Shown here: one piece after another, positions 18,989-27,826 of the stretch | How positions within the stretch are numbered: the stretch's first letter is position 1 | Layout of the letters: each line of letters opens with the position of its first letter | Source: Igneacidithiobacillus copahuensis | GTDB lineage: Bacteria; Pseudomonadota; Gammaproteobacteria; Acidithiobacillales; Acidithiobacillaceae | Assembly: GCF_018854015.1 (NCBI RefSeq) | Contig: NZ_JAAXYO010000182.1 | Location: 70,290 to 134,289 of the forward strand | Length of the DNA stretch: 64,000 nucleotides | Direction of reading: 5' to 3' | Notes under the pieces: generated by a model | Told to the model about the DNA's origin: nothing | Databases searched by the model: none | What the model saw: the letters and a program-made list of their open reading frames with translations, nothing else | Made by a program: the position numbers and the translations under genes

Positions 18989-19931
18989 TTCCCTGAACCA
19001 ATTACGCCGGGCCCACGTTGCCGTGCTCGGCGACGTGATGCTCGACCGCTACTGGTTCGGCAGAGTCGAGCGCATCTCGCCCGAGGCACCAGTGCCAGTG
19101 GTGCAGGTTGGGCGCGAAGAAGAGCGGCCCGGTGGCGCTGCCAATGTCGCCCTCAATATCGCTGCCCTGGGTGCGAGCTGTCGTTTGCGGGCGCCGGTGG
19201 GCAGGGATGCCGCAGCAGACAGTCTCGACTCCTTGCTCCGCAGGGCGGGCGTGGAGACCCACCTCGTGGCGCTCGAGGGGCTTCCTACCACCGTCAAGTT
19301 GCGGGTAATTGGACAGCAGCAGCAGTTGCTTCGCCTCGATTTTGAGGAACGTCCCGATGAGGAGCATTTGCACGGCCTGTTGCTCGACGATGAAGATTTT
19401 TTTGTCGGCATGGCCGCCTTGTTGCTATCGGATTATGGCAAAGGCGCGGTACACGATCCGCAGGCGTGGATTCGCTTGGCGCGCGAACGCCAGATACCCG
19501 TTCTCGTCGATCCTAAGGGGCGCGATTTTGCCCGCTATGCCGGGGCGACCCTCTTGACGCCCAACAAGAGCGAATTCCAGGCGGTTGCGGGTGGCTGGAA
19601 AACGGAAGAGGAGTTTCACGCGCTGGCGCGGCACTGGCGCGCGGCGTGGCAGCTGGAGGGTTTATTGGTGACCCGGGGAGAGGAGGGCATGACCCTCTTT
19701 CTTGCCGATGGGATGCATCATCATCCGGCCCAGGCGCGCGAGGTATTCGATGTGACCGGTGCTGGAGATACCGTGATTGCCACCATTGCCACGGCGGTGG
19801 CGGCCGGCTGGCCTCTGGATCGGGCAGTGGAGTTGGGTAATCGTGCTGCGGGTATCGTGGTTGGCAAGCTCGGGGCGGCGACCGTATCCCCGCTAGAGCT
19901 CGCCGCCAGTTTCGAGGCGGTTCATGGCTGA
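18969..19931 (+). CDS. D-glycero-beta-D-manno-heptose-7-phosphate kinase (HldE kinase domain only)
   Basis: A 320-residue PfkB-family kinase matching the N-terminal domain of HldE/RfaE, which makes heptose 1,7-bisphosphate for ADP-heptose and LPS inner core. Motifs are VLGDVMLDRYWFGRVERISPEAPVPVV, GGAANVALNIAALG and the anion hole DVTGAGDTVIATIATAV. The adenylyltransferase domain (HldE C-terminal part) is absent, so the pathway must use a separate gene. The GTG at 18969 with an AGGA ten bases upstream is the likely start, giving a 20-base overlap with ugd. Confidence 0.9.
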   Translation: MPSAAPDSLNQLRRAHVAVLGDVMLDRYWFGRVERISPEAPVPVVQVGREEERPGGAANVALNIAALGASCRLRAPVGRDAAADSLDSLLRRAGVETHLVALEGLPTTVKLRVIGQQQQLLRLDFEERPDEEHLHGLLLDDEDFFVGMAALLLSDYGKGAVHDPQAWIRLARERQIPVLVDPKGRDFARYAGATLLTPNKSEFQAVAGGWKTEEEFHALARHWRAAWQLEGLLVTRGEEGMTLFLADGMHHHPAQAREVFDVTGAGDTVIATIATAVAAGWPLDRAVELGNRAAGIVVGKLGAATVSPLELAASFEAVHG

Positions 19932-20700
19932 ACTGGCCACGTTGCCAGACGCAGAGGCGCGGGAGGGGCATCGATTGCCTGTGCCTCGCCTCCTGGCGCG
20001 ACGCATGGGCAAGGCCATCCATGATTTCCGCATGATTCGCCCAGGAGACCGGGTGCTGCTGGCACTTTCGGGTGGCAAGGATTCCCTCAGCATGCTGGCC
20101 TTGCTCGCAGAAATGCAACGGCACAGCCCTCTCTCCTTCGAACTGGGGGTGGCAACCGTCGACCCGCAGAGCTCGGATTTTGATCCCGAGCCGCTTGGAC
20201 TCCATGTTCATGCACTCGGGCTGCCGTGGTTCTGGGAGCGGCAGGATATCTTTGGTCGTGCCCAGAAACACCTAGGGCGCCCATCCTATTGCAGCTTTTG
20301 TGCGCGAATGCGGCGGGGTGTACTGTATGCCTGCGCGCGCCGTGAGGGCTACAACGTCATCGCCCTCGGCCAGCATCTCGACGACTTCGCGGAAAGTTTT
20401 TTCATGTCGATGTTTTACAATGGCGAACTGCGCACCATGAAGGCCCATTACGCCGTACGCGAAGGCGACCTGCGCGTCATCCGTCCCCTGGTCTACTGTC
20501 GCGAACGGCAGACTCGCGCCTATGCCGAGGATAAAGGCCTACCGATCATCGTCGAGAATTGTCCCGCCTGCTTTCGCCATCCCACCGAACGCCAGCGCAT
20601 GAAGGAGCTGCTCGCCGCGCAAGAGGAACGGGATCCGCGGCTTTTCAAGCAGTTATTGCGGGCAATGGAACCTTTGATGGCGCGGGAGGTGCCTGCATGA
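19924..20700 (+). CDS. ttcA: TtcA-type tRNA 2-thiocytidine synthetase
   Basis: A 258-residue ATP-pyrophosphatase that thiolates C32 of some tRNAs. It carries the PP-loop LALSGGKDSLSML and the Cys pair CSFCARMRRG, which in TtcA binds an iron-sulfur cluster, plus a further Cys in ENCPACF. The family usually runs near 300 residues, so this is a compact version. It overlaps the kinase gene by 8 bases and hslO by 4. The other possibility is a TtcA paralogue with another tRNA target. Confidence 0.88.
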   Translation: MAELATLPDAEAREGHRLPVPRLLARRMGKAIHDFRMIRPGDRVLLALSGGKDSLSMLALLAEMQRHSPLSFELGVATVDPQSSDFDPEPLGLHVHALGLPWFWERQDIFGRAQKHLGRPSYCSFCARMRRGVLYACARREGYNVIALGQHLDDFAESFFMSMFYNGELRTMKAHYAVREGDLRVIRPLVYCRERQTRAYAEDKGLPIIVENCPACFRHPTERQRMKELLAAQEERDPRLFKQLLRAMEPLMAREVPA

Positions 20701-21554
20701 GTAGCGATTCGGCGGATTTTCTGCAGAGCTTTTATTGGGAGAGCCTACCGTTACGGGGTGCCCGTTGCCGGGTCGACGGCATCTTTGCGCGGGTAATCCA
20801 GGGTCTCGAGGGGCCAGCGGAGCTGCGCCAGCTCATCGGCGAAATTCTCGTTGGCCTGGCCCTGATCTCCAGCACCCAGAAGCACTTCGAACGACTGATT
20901 CTCCAGGCCCAGAGTCAGGGCAGTCTGCAACTCCTGGTCGCCGAGATGATGGCTGGTGGTGGCATGCGCGCCTATGCCCGTTGGCGTGGGGCAGAGGAAA
21001 ATCTAGACCTTGCGGCACTGCCTGAGGCCTTGCTCGCCCTGACCGTGGATATGGGTATGGACCGCGACCGCTATCAGGGGCTGATCCAGCTGCGCAACAC
21101 TCTGACGGAGTCTCTACAGGCATATTTTACCGAGTCGGTGCAGGCTCCGGCCTATTTTCGTCTGCTAGTGGACGCTACCAGCGGGATCGCTGGTGGCTAT
21201 TTTCTACAACGCCTGCCCGGGGTGCTCACCGCCGAGGAATGGGAAATCGCTACGGGCTTCTTTGCCGTGGGTTCGGATCAATCCCTGTTGCAGGCACGAC
21301 CGGAGCAGTTTCTGCCGGAAATCTTTCCCAGTGTCGGCGTGCGCCTGCGCGATGCCCAAGGGCTACACTTTCAGTGCAGCTGCTCGCAGGAACGGGTCGA
21401 GCGCATGCTCGTTGCCTTGGGGGAGAAAGAGGTAGAAGAGACCTTGGCAGCCGAGGGTAAGGTGCAGGTGACTTGCGAGTATTGCCAAAAAGTCTACCTG
21501 CTCGATTCTACGGACGTCGCAGCGCTCTTTGCGCCGGGCAAATCGCTGCACTGA
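20697..21554 (+). CDS. hslO: redox-regulated chaperone Hsp33
   Basis: A 285-residue oxidation-activated holdase. The C-terminal redox switch is intact: CSCSQERVERML followed after about 30 residues by CEYCQKVY, the CXC plus CXXC zinc arrangement. The N-terminal region (ARCRVDGIFARVIQ and LGEILVG-like helix) is typical. The ATG at 20697 overlaps the ttcA stop. It ends the long overlapping run; the convergent hemerythrin gene ends 3 bases away. Confidence 0.95.
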   Translation: MSSDSADFLQSFYWESLPLRGARCRVDGIFARVIQGLEGPAELRQLIGEILVGLALISSTQKHFERLILQAQSQGSLQLLVAEMMAGGGMRAYARWRGAEENLDLAALPEALLALTVDMGMDRDRYQGLIQLRNTLTESLQAYFTESVQAPAYFRLLVDATSGIAGGYFLQRLPGVLTAEEWEIATGFFAVGSDQSLLQARPEQFLPEIFPSVGVRLRDAQGLHFQCSCSQERVERMLVALGEKEVEETLAAEGKVQVTCEYCQKVYLLDSTDVAALFAPGKSLH

Positions 21555-21557
21555 ATT

Positions 21558-22283
21558 TTAGTCGGGGAAACGTTCCTTGACGACCGCGTCGTCGGCGCCG
21601 GCCAAGAGCGCCCTAGTCTGCACGAGAAATTCCTCCGCCCGCAGCTTGTCCTGATTGTTGGCTGCCTGCCAGATTGGGAACAGCGTGTTCTCCTCGCGGT
21701 TCTCGTGCTTGGCCAGCGACCCCGAAAGAACGGCGCAGATGGCCGGCAGCATGCCGTAGTCCTTTTCCTGGAAGGTTTCGTCCACAATCCGCGACTGCTG
21801 AATGATGCTGTCGTGCTCAAAGAGCATGTCCGCCAGTGGCCCTTTCTTCTCGCCACCGCCCAGCACGGGCCCAAGGATATAGTTTTCCATGTGCACATGA
21901 CGGCGCAGACCAATCCAGTAGTCCTGGAAAATAGTCTCTGCCTCTTCTACCCTGTTCGCATTGGCAGCGGCGAGGACGTCGGCAAATTGACGATCAAGGC
22001 GATAATGATCCCAGGTGAGGAGGTCGACAACATCCTTTGCCTCGGCTTCCTTGCGCGGCCGCACTTCGGCTTGCCAGTCGTGCTCCGCACCCGTAACCGT
22101 CCAGGAAATCGCATCACGTAACTGGAAGGCCGTGGCGCGTAGCAGGGCATGGGGATCGCGATCGATCTGCACCGATATTTTCTGTCCCAGTCCCAGGCGC
22201 TGAGCCGCGCTGAAAAGCAAAGGACCGGCCTTGGCATCGGGAAGCCCGCGCAGATCCAGGGCCAGGTTGCTCAGTTCCGCCAT
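21558..22283 (-). CDS. DUF2249 plus hemerythrin (HHE) domain protein
   Basis: A 241-residue cytoplasmic protein. Residues about 1-75 look like a DUF2249 domain (LALDLRGLPDAKAGPLLFSAAQRL). Residues about 85-230 form a hemerythrin-like helical bundle with the likely di-iron ligands in TWDHYRLD, RRHVHMENYIL, EHDSII and KHENREENTLF. Such proteins bind oxygen or NO or sense iron/oxygen. I chose the ATG at 22283 because a GAGGAG site lies 6 bases upstream; two in-frame ATG codons lie slightly further out. The specific function is unknown. Confidence 0.85.
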   Translation of the reverse strand: MAELSNLALDLRGLPDAKAGPLLFSAAQRLGLGQKISVQIDRDPHALLRATAFQLRDAISWTVTGAEHDWQAEVRPRKEAEAKDVVDLLTWDHYRLDRQFADVLAAANANRVEEAETIFQDYWIGLRRHVHMENYILGPVLGGGEKKGPLADMLFEHDSIIQQSRIVDETFQEKDYGMLPAICAVLSGSLAKHENREENTLFPIWQAANNQDKLRAEEFLVQTRALLAGADDAVVKERFPD

Positions 22284-22356
22284 CGTCATCTCCTCGTTTG
22301 TCATCTGCACTGCAAGCAGACACTATACGCCGAACGATCGGCTCGCGCAGCCGTCA

Positions 22357-23670
22357 TTACGGTTGCAGGAGGGCGTTGATCGAGGTGAGATCGCCGATGT
22401 TCAACTGTCCAGCGGCGGCCTTGAGGGCGACGCGGGCGGTGACCTGACGGTAGAGAGCGACATTATAGTGTTGTTCCGCGCGAATATAGTCGGTAGCGGT
22501 TTGTAGCAGATCGATGATGGAGCGGGTGCCGACCTCGTAGCCTTTGCGGGTGCCTGCCAGGGATACCTTGGCCGACTGAGCCGACTCTTTCGCTGCCTGC
22601 AGCTGCGCGACGCTGTTCTGAAGATCGAGAAAGGAGCTCTCAACATTGAGTTTGACGGCATCACGTACGCTCCCTAGATGATCGCTCGACGCCATGCTCT
22701 GCGCCTGCGCCTTCTGCACCTGACTGGAGATCTGGCCACCCTCGAAGATGGGCATGGACAGGTTCAAGCTCACTCCCGCCTGATTCTCGGTAAAGCCGGG
22801 GAAGGGATTGCCATGCACGTGCTGCGCAATCCCCTGCAAATCCAGCTTCGGCCAGCGCGCGCGGCGTTGTACCTCAACGGCATCCTGGGCGCTCTGTGTC
22901 TGTGCCTCGGCCTGCAGGATCTGCGGCGAGGATTTCATGGCAGTTGCCACCCAGTCCTGCATGTTGTCGGGTTGTGGTCCAAGGGCCTGGAATTGGTGGA
23001 GCGGTGCCAGTTGACCGACCGGCGCATGGGTGAGTCGCTGCAATTGCCGAAGGGCGACCTGCGTGGCGTTTTCCGCCTGAATCTGGTCGGCCTTGGCGGA
23101 GTCCAGTCGTGCCCGGGCTTCGCGCACCGAGATGATGTCACCAGTGCCAATCTGCAGCTGCGCTTCCGTCTGCTTGTAGATGCTGTCCAGCAGGTTAGTT
23201 TGCTTTTTCGCGATGGCTTCCTGCGCCTCTGCCTCGAGCACCGCGAAGTAGGCCTTGGCGACCCGCAATGCCAGATCCTGCTCGGTGTAGGCAAGACCCA
23301 TTGCGGCTGCCTGGATTTGACTACCCGCCTGCTTTATTGCGGAAAGGGCCGGGCCATTGAACACCGCCTGGGTCAGGCTGACGCTGTAACTATTAGAGAG
23401 ATAGGCCTTGCTGATATCGAGGCCAGCGAAGCCGGAGAAGTGGCCAGTGTTGAAACCGACGCTGGCACCTAAGCCCAGGTGCGGCAGATAGGCCGAGCGT
23501 GCAAGGGGTTTATCCTGCTCAGCGGCTTGCAGGTTCGCGCGGGCCTCTGCCAACTGCGGGTCGGTCTGTATCGCCTGCTGATAGACGCTGAGCAGGTCCT
23601 CCGCAAAGATCGCGGGGCTGGTGAGAAACAAGGCAAAGCCAGTGATGATGGCACGACGCAAAGCGGACAT
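22357..23670 (-). CDS. tolC: TolC family outer-membrane protein
   Basis: A 437-residue TolC-like type I secretion/efflux channel. It has a cleavable signal peptide (cut after about AIFA), the opening EDLLSVYQQAIQTDPQLAEARANLQAAEQ, and two structural repeats with long amphipathic helices, as in E. coli TolC. The ATG at 23670 has a GGAG site ten bases upstream. It stands as a single gene with its own promoter and a TetR-type palindrome. It may serve several inner-membrane pumps. Confidence 0.92.
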   Translation of the reverse strand: MSALRRAIITGFALFLTSPAIFAEDLLSVYQQAIQTDPQLAEARANLQAAEQDKPLARSAYLPHLGLGASVGFNTGHFSGFAGLDISKAYLSNSYSVSLTQAVFNGPALSAIKQAGSQIQAAAMGLAYTEQDLALRVAKAYFAVLEAEAQEAIAKKQTNLLDSIYKQTEAQLQIGTGDIISVREARARLDSAKADQIQAENATQVALRQLQRLTHAPVGQLAPLHQFQALGPQPDNMQDWVATAMKSSPQILQAEAQTQSAQDAVEVQRRARWPKLDLQGIAQHVHGNPFPGFTENQAGVSLNLSMPIFEGGQISSQVQKAQAQSMASSDHLGSVRDAVKLNVESSFLDLQNSVAQLQAAKESAQSAKVSLAGTRKGYEVGTRSIIDLLQTATDYIRAEQHYNVALYRQVTARVALKAAAGQLNIGDLTSINALLQP

Positions 23671-23700
23671 GGGCAAGTAGCTCCGTCGAAGTCTGCTGCA

Positions 23701-23729
23701 AGTGTACTGACCGTCCGGTCAGTTTACAA
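23701..23729 (-). promoter_or_regulatory. tolC promoter
   Basis: On the minus strand TTGTAA (23729-23724) and TACACT (23706-23701) are separated by exactly 17 bases, giving a plausible sigma-70 promoter with a leader of about 25 bases to the tolC ATG. It overlaps the 3' end of the GNAT gene. Confidence 0.55.
23706..23723. promoter_or_regulatory. TetR-type operator palindrome in the tolC promoter
   Basis: ACTGACCGTCCGGTCAGT is an 8+2+8 perfect inverted repeat filling the spacer between the -35 and -10 elements. GACCG-N2-CGGTC cores are typical of operators of TetR-family repressors of efflux genes. Binding here would block RNA polymerase. No TetR gene is present in the window. Confidence 0.55.
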
Positions 23730-24162
23730 GGTCCATACGAAAGCTGTAGCCGTGACGCGCAAAGCCGAGGGATTCGTAAAACGCATGGGCAGCCTCGCGC
23801 TTGGCATTGGAAGATAACATCAGCTTGTAGCAACGCGCCTTTCTCGCCAGATCCATGGCGTGGGCCATCATGTGCTTACCAATCCCTTGTCCCTGCCACT
23901 GGGGATGAACCACGACATCTTCGACGATGGCAGAAGGAGTACCGAGATGGGCCAAGTTGTCCATGATCAAAAGGGCATAGCTGCCGACGATTGCATCTTC
24001 GGTCTCTACCACAAACAGACGATAGCTGGGGTAGTGCGCCATCCGCGCAAAAATTGCCTCCGCAGTCGCTATATCAAGGAAAACGCCATTATCCATTCCT
24101 GGTTGCGCGTAAAGTTGCAGTATGCTGGATAGATCCTGTTTCTGTGCGCCGCGAATCTGCAT
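23719..24162 (-). CDS. GNAT family N-acetyltransferase
   Basis: A 147-residue acetyltransferase with the acetyl-CoA-binding motif VVHPQWQGQGIGKHMMAHAM and a C-terminal SNAKREAAHAFYESLGFARHGYSF segment, both typical of GNAT enzymes. The substrate cannot be predicted. Its 3' end holds the tolC promoter, so the two genes are probably not strictly cotranscribed. Confidence 0.88.
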   Translation of the reverse strand: MQIRGAQKQDLSSILQLYAQPGMDNGVFLDIATAEAIFARMAHYPSYRLFVVETEDAIVGSYALLIMDNLAHLGTPSAIVEDVVVHPQWQGQGIGKHMMAHAMDLARKARCYKLMLSSNAKREAAHAFYESLGFARHGYSFRMDLVN

Positions 24163-24459
24163 CAGATTTCACCTCTCAATTGCAGAAGGTAATGTATGTG
24201 CGCCCAGATGCAAAATCAAGGCGCTCATAACGCTGGGTGGTTTGCCTACGCTATGTCTCAATTTCATCCTGCGCCTTGCTGATGGCGTTAGTAATTGCTC
24301 CGCTTGTATTTGCGAATCGCAGACTTTGGCGAAAAGAAATCATGGTATCATTTTGACAAATTTCGTTGGGATGTAGTACCTTGTCGGCGCAACTATCAGA
24401 CGCTGCGCCGTGAATGAAGATTCTGATATTATCTCCCCTTTTCCTGGAGGCTCAGATAA
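24163..24459. other. intergenic region between the GNAT and YrhK genes
   Basis: No gene is evident in this 297-base stretch, which separates two divergent genes. On the plus strand a TTGACA (24353-24358) is followed about 16 bases later by a weak TAGTAC, and a TATTAT lies near 24426. A GGAGG close to 24447 serves the YrhK gene. No clear hairpin terminator or RNA gene was seen. Confidence 0.4.
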
Positions 24460-24744
24460 ATGACTGCAAGTGGTAAGTCGGAAGAGAACGAATTGGATCT
24501 GCATTTAGGAAAAAATGATGAGCTGGTCATCAATCAACGCTACGAAACTCTGAGTATCGTCAATGATTTCCTGATCGGTGTATTGTTTCTTGTGGGAAGC
24601 GTTTTTTTCTTTTATGCATCGACGGAAAACGCGGGTGTTTGGCTTTTTGTGATCGGTAGCGCCCAGCTATTGATTCGCCCAACGATTCGTTTGGCGCACA
24701 ATGTTCATCTCAAAAGAATCGGCGGCAAGCGCTGGGATATGTAA
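24460..24744 (+). CDS. YrhK-domain membrane protein
   Basis: A 94-residue protein with two membrane helices (about residues 33-52 and 58-75). The pattern ELVINQRYETLSIVNDFLIGVLF with WLFVIGSAQLLIRPTIRLAHNVHL matches the YrhK-like domain. It is preceded by a GGAGG site. The function of the domain is not known. The DUF4232 lipoprotein gene follows after 43 bases. Confidence 0.8.
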   Translation: MTASGKSEENELDLHLGKNDELVINQRYETLSIVNDFLIGVLFLVGSVFFFYASTENAGVWLFVIGSAQLLIRPTIRLAHNVHLKRIGGKRWDM

Positions 24745-24787
24745 GATCGCGAAAGCATATTTACGTTCCGTCTTGTTGGCGAAAGGC

Positions 24788-25363
24788 ATGACCGATGCAG
24801 ACAGGTTCTATTCCTGGCGTCGGCTATTAACCCTGCCTTTAATGATCCTTCTTGGGGCATGTGCGCTCTCCTCTCTGCAGGATGGGCCACCTGCACGTTG
24901 CCAAGCAAAACAACTACGGGCCGAGTCCGGTATGGCGAGTGCGGGCATGGGGCATAGCAGCCGTCGCATATACATCAAAAATATATCCCAACGTATCTGT
25001 CTGCTGGCGACGGAAGTGCCGGAAATACAATTGCTCGGCGATGGCAGGGAACCGATCGCGACTCATCAGCAGAAATATTCGGTTCCGGGGGCAGCGCCGG
25101 TCAAACACGAAGAAATTTTCCTGCATCCGGGACGGTCCGCCAGTTTTCGCATTCATTACGCTACCCAGACTGGCTATGGGAATGCCGAGTGTCCGTGGGC
25201 AGAGCAGATCATGATCCACTTGACGGGCGTCACAGGTCCCGTGCCTTTGCGGATCTCGCTACGCCCCTACGGTGGTTTTCTGCCAGATCCGACCTGCGGT
25301 GAGATCTCGGTGACATCTCTGCAGAGAGATCAGGGCCGCCGACCTGCGCCGCCATCGGGCTAG
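24788..25363 (+). CDS. DUF4232-like lipoprotein
   Basis: A 191-residue secreted protein. The N-terminus has a hydrophobic signal ending in the lipobox LLGAC, so it should be lipid-anchored. The mature part, with RCQAKQLRAESGMASAGMGHSSRRIYIKNISQRICLL and a later CPWAEQ and DPTCGEI, fits the DUF4232 beta-sandwich, with four cysteines that could form disulfides. I chose the ATG at 24788 because it places the signal peptide correctly. Function unknown. Confidence 0.7.
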   Translation: MTDADRFYSWRRLLTLPLMILLGACALSSLQDGPPARCQAKQLRAESGMASAGMGHSSRRIYIKNISQRICLLATEVPEIQLLGDGREPIATHQQKYSVPGAAPVKHEEIFLHPGRSASFRIHYATQTGYGNAECPWAEQIMIHLTGVTGPVPLRISLRPYGGFLPDPTCGEISVTSLQRDQGRRPAPPSG

Positions 25364-25424
25364 TGGACAGCAAAGCGTGACACAGGGAGACTTTCGCTAG
25401 GGTACATGCGCTACTGGGGTTGGA

Positions 25425-26807
25425 ATGCGACTTTGTGAAATCGAGTATCGAGAGGATAGCGGAGAGCTTTTTGCCCGCTGCGCAATGGAAATTGGCGCAG
25501 TTTTCCTGGACAGTGGTACCGCTTCTGGACCCCATCGGCGACAGGATCTCTTGCTACGGCAGCCGCTGACCTGGATCTGGGAAGATGCCGGTGGCGTCTG
25601 GCGGCAAGACCGAGGCGGCAAAACGCAGCGTCAGACGGGTACTCTTTTCTCCGTTCTTCGCCGGCTGGTGGAAAAGCAAGCGGGTGGCCCAGAGCTAGGG
25701 AACGGGGTGACTGTGCCTTTGGTATGCGGACTTTTGGCATACGACTGGGCGGTCGGCGGGAACAGAAGTCGGGATAAAAATGAAGACGATCAGCCCGTCG
25801 CGGTATTCGCGCTCTATGATCAAGCCTTGCTGCAGGATCATCAGCAACGACGCGCATGGATCATTTCTAGCCCAGGCGCCGAGGATGCCTGGACCGCTGT
25901 ATTGGCGCGTCCGCTTCCTGAATCTCTGCCATTTCAGCTGTCTCCCGCTGGTATTCGTCCACACTGGAGCTATGCAGAGTATGCCGCTGCCTATGCGCGC
26001 GCGCAGGAATATATCCTGGCCGGTGACTGTTACCAGATCAATCTGGCGCAGGGCTTTTCCGCCAGCTGGGAAGGCGACCCCTGGATTCTGTACCAGCGCT
26101 TGCGCAGCGTAAGCCGGGCACCTTTTTCTGCATTTTTTCGCCATCCCTGGGGCACGCTGCTCAGCGTTTCGCCCGAGCGCCTGCTGCGTCTTGGGGGCGG
26201 GCGCTTGCAGGCGCGACCTATCAAGGGTACGCGCCCGCGCCACCCGGACCCGCGCCGTGACCGAGAACGTGCCGAGGAGCTGCTGCTCAGCCACAAAGAT
26301 CGCGCAGAAAATCTGATGATTGTCGATCTGTTGCGTAATGATCTTGGCAAGGTGGCGGCACTGGGCTCGGTGCAGGTACCAGAACTATTCTCGTTGGAGT
26401 CTTATGATCAGGTACATCACTTGGTCAGCAGTATCGAGGCGGATTTGGCCCCTGGCTTCGATGCCTGGGATGCGTTGGCGGCGGCTTTTCCCGGGGGCTC
26501 GATCACCGGCGCGCCAAAACGGCGGGCGATGGAAATTATTGCCGAGCTGGAGGCTGGAGCGCGCGGCATCTATTGTGGAAGTTTTGGCTATGTCACAGCG
26601 GGCGGGGAGATGGACTGGAATATTCTCATTCGCAGTCTGGAACTGGATAGCAAGGGGGGATTACGCTTTTTCGGCGGTGGTGCCATTGTCGCCGACTCCG
26701 ACTGTGCGGCGGAATATGCCGAAAGCCTCGACAAGGTGGCGATGATTCGTGAGACGCTGGAGGCGTTTTTGCCGCAGGACGCGACCTGCGCTACAGTGGC
26801 GCGCTGA
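25425..26807 (+). CDS. pabB: aminodeoxychorismate synthase component I
   Basis: A 460-residue chorismate-using enzyme of folate synthesis. The C-terminal half holds PIKGTRPRHPDPRRD (the PIKGT lysine is diagnostic of PabB rather than TrpE), KDRAENLMIVDLLRNDLG, FPGGSITGAPKRRAMEII and GIYCGSFGYVTAGGEMDWNI. The N-terminal region is more divergent. No pabA or pabC is adjacent, so the glutaminase subunit must be elsewhere. Confidence 0.93.
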   Translation: MRLCEIEYREDSGELFARCAMEIGAVFLDSGTASGPHRRQDLLLRQPLTWIWEDAGGVWRQDRGGKTQRQTGTLFSVLRRLVEKQAGGPELGNGVTVPLVCGLLAYDWAVGGNRSRDKNEDDQPVAVFALYDQALLQDHQQRRAWIISSPGAEDAWTAVLARPLPESLPFQLSPAGIRPHWSYAEYAAAYARAQEYILAGDCYQINLAQGFSASWEGDPWILYQRLRSVSRAPFSAFFRHPWGTLLSVSPERLLRLGGGRLQARPIKGTRPRHPDPRRDRERAEELLLSHKDRAENLMIVDLLRNDLGKVAALGSVQVPELFSLESYDQVHHLVSSIEADLAPGFDAWDALAAAFPGGSITGAPKRRAMEIIAELEAGARGIYCGSFGYVTAGGEMDWNILIRSLELDSKGGLRFFGGGAIVADSDCAAEYAESLDKVAMIRETLEAFLPQDATCATVAR

Positions 26808-26824
26808 TTTGGAGCCCTTAGCCA

Positions 26825-27823
26825 ATGCCTGTTGAACCACAATCTCGTCCGATGAAGGCAGAAAAACATCGCAAGATTCCCTGGAGCCTGCTGCTGCAGA
26901 TCGTTGTCACCATTTCAATCTTTGTCTGGCTCTTTCACAAGACCGATTGGACTGCCCTCACGCAACGCTTTCTGCAGATTCGTATTCCCTGGTTTTTGCT
27001 GGCCATGTTTGCCTATGCGGTAAATCTTTCGGCGTCTTCCCTGCGTTGGGGGGTCATCCTGCGCGCGGCCAAAAAGCACGCCCCGGCAGCCTGGCTGCTG
27101 CGCCTGAACTGGGTAGGTGCGTATTTCAATCAGGTGTTGCCCGGTTCGGTATCCGGAGATGTGCTACGGGCCTGGTATACCCGACCACAAACGGGTTCCA
27201 CGACTCTGGCTCTCGCCGCGGTATTTGCCGATCGTTTCATTGGTATGGGGGCCTTGGTCGGCATTGCACTGCTGGGGTACTTGTTCGCTGGGCACGCATT
27301 ACATCTATTGCCCGGCATGGGTGAGACTGTCGCGATCCTGAGTGCCGGCTATGCCGTAATCATTACCTTGATTCTCAGTCCGGGGCTCGGCTTTCTCGAA
27401 CATCGTATCGGCAAATTGGGGCACAAACTGCACGATATTCGCGCAGGAATGGGAATGCTCTTGCGTAATCCCAGCGCTTTATTATCCACCTTGTTGCTGT
27501 CGATTTTTGTGCAACTTTGCTCCATTTTCATGTTCTGGGCCTTGGCACATTCCTTGGGAGAGCATCCCGACGCCGTAGCATTCTGGGTCGTCTGGCCGGT
27601 GGTCAGCCTATTTTTGGCGTTACCCATATCCCTCGCCGGATGGGGCCTGCGGGAGGGGCTCTTGGTGCTCTACATGGGGTCCCTGCAGATGGGCCACGAT
27701 CAAGCCCTCGCCCTGTCCCTGCTGGCAGGGACGACGGTATTGCTGACCAGCTTACCCGGCGCCTGGCTATGGCTGGGCATTGGTCGCCACCCGCTGGCGA
27801 AAGGCGAGCCTCTGCCCCGATAA
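26825..27823 (+). CDS. YbhN/UPF0104-type membrane protein (lysylphosphatidylglycerol synthase TM region family)
   Basis: A 332-residue inner-membrane protein with about eight hydrophobic segments. The stretch LNWVGAYFNQVLPGSVSGDVLRAWYT and the later LPISLAGWGLREGLLVLYMG are typical of the flippase-like domain shared by YbhN and the membrane part of MprF. There is no aminoacyl-transfer domain. It starts 17 bases after pabB and ends 3 bases from the convergent gadB. A role in envelope lipid handling is likely but the substrate is unknown. Confidence 0.82.
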   Translation: MPVEPQSRPMKAEKHRKIPWSLLLQIVVTISIFVWLFHKTDWTALTQRFLQIRIPWFLLAMFAYAVNLSASSLRWGVILRAAKKHAPAAWLLRLNWVGAYFNQVLPGSVSGDVLRAWYTRPQTGSTTLALAAVFADRFIGMGALVGIALLGYLFAGHALHLLPGMGETVAILSAGYAVIITLILSPGLGFLEHRIGKLGHKLHDIRAGMGMLLRNPSALLSTLLLSIFVQLCSIFMFWALAHSLGEHPDAVAFWVVWPVVSLFLALPISLAGWGLREGLLVLYMGSLQMGHDQALALSLLAGTTVLLTSLPGAWLWLGIGRHPLAKGEPLPR

Positions 27824-27826
27824 CGG

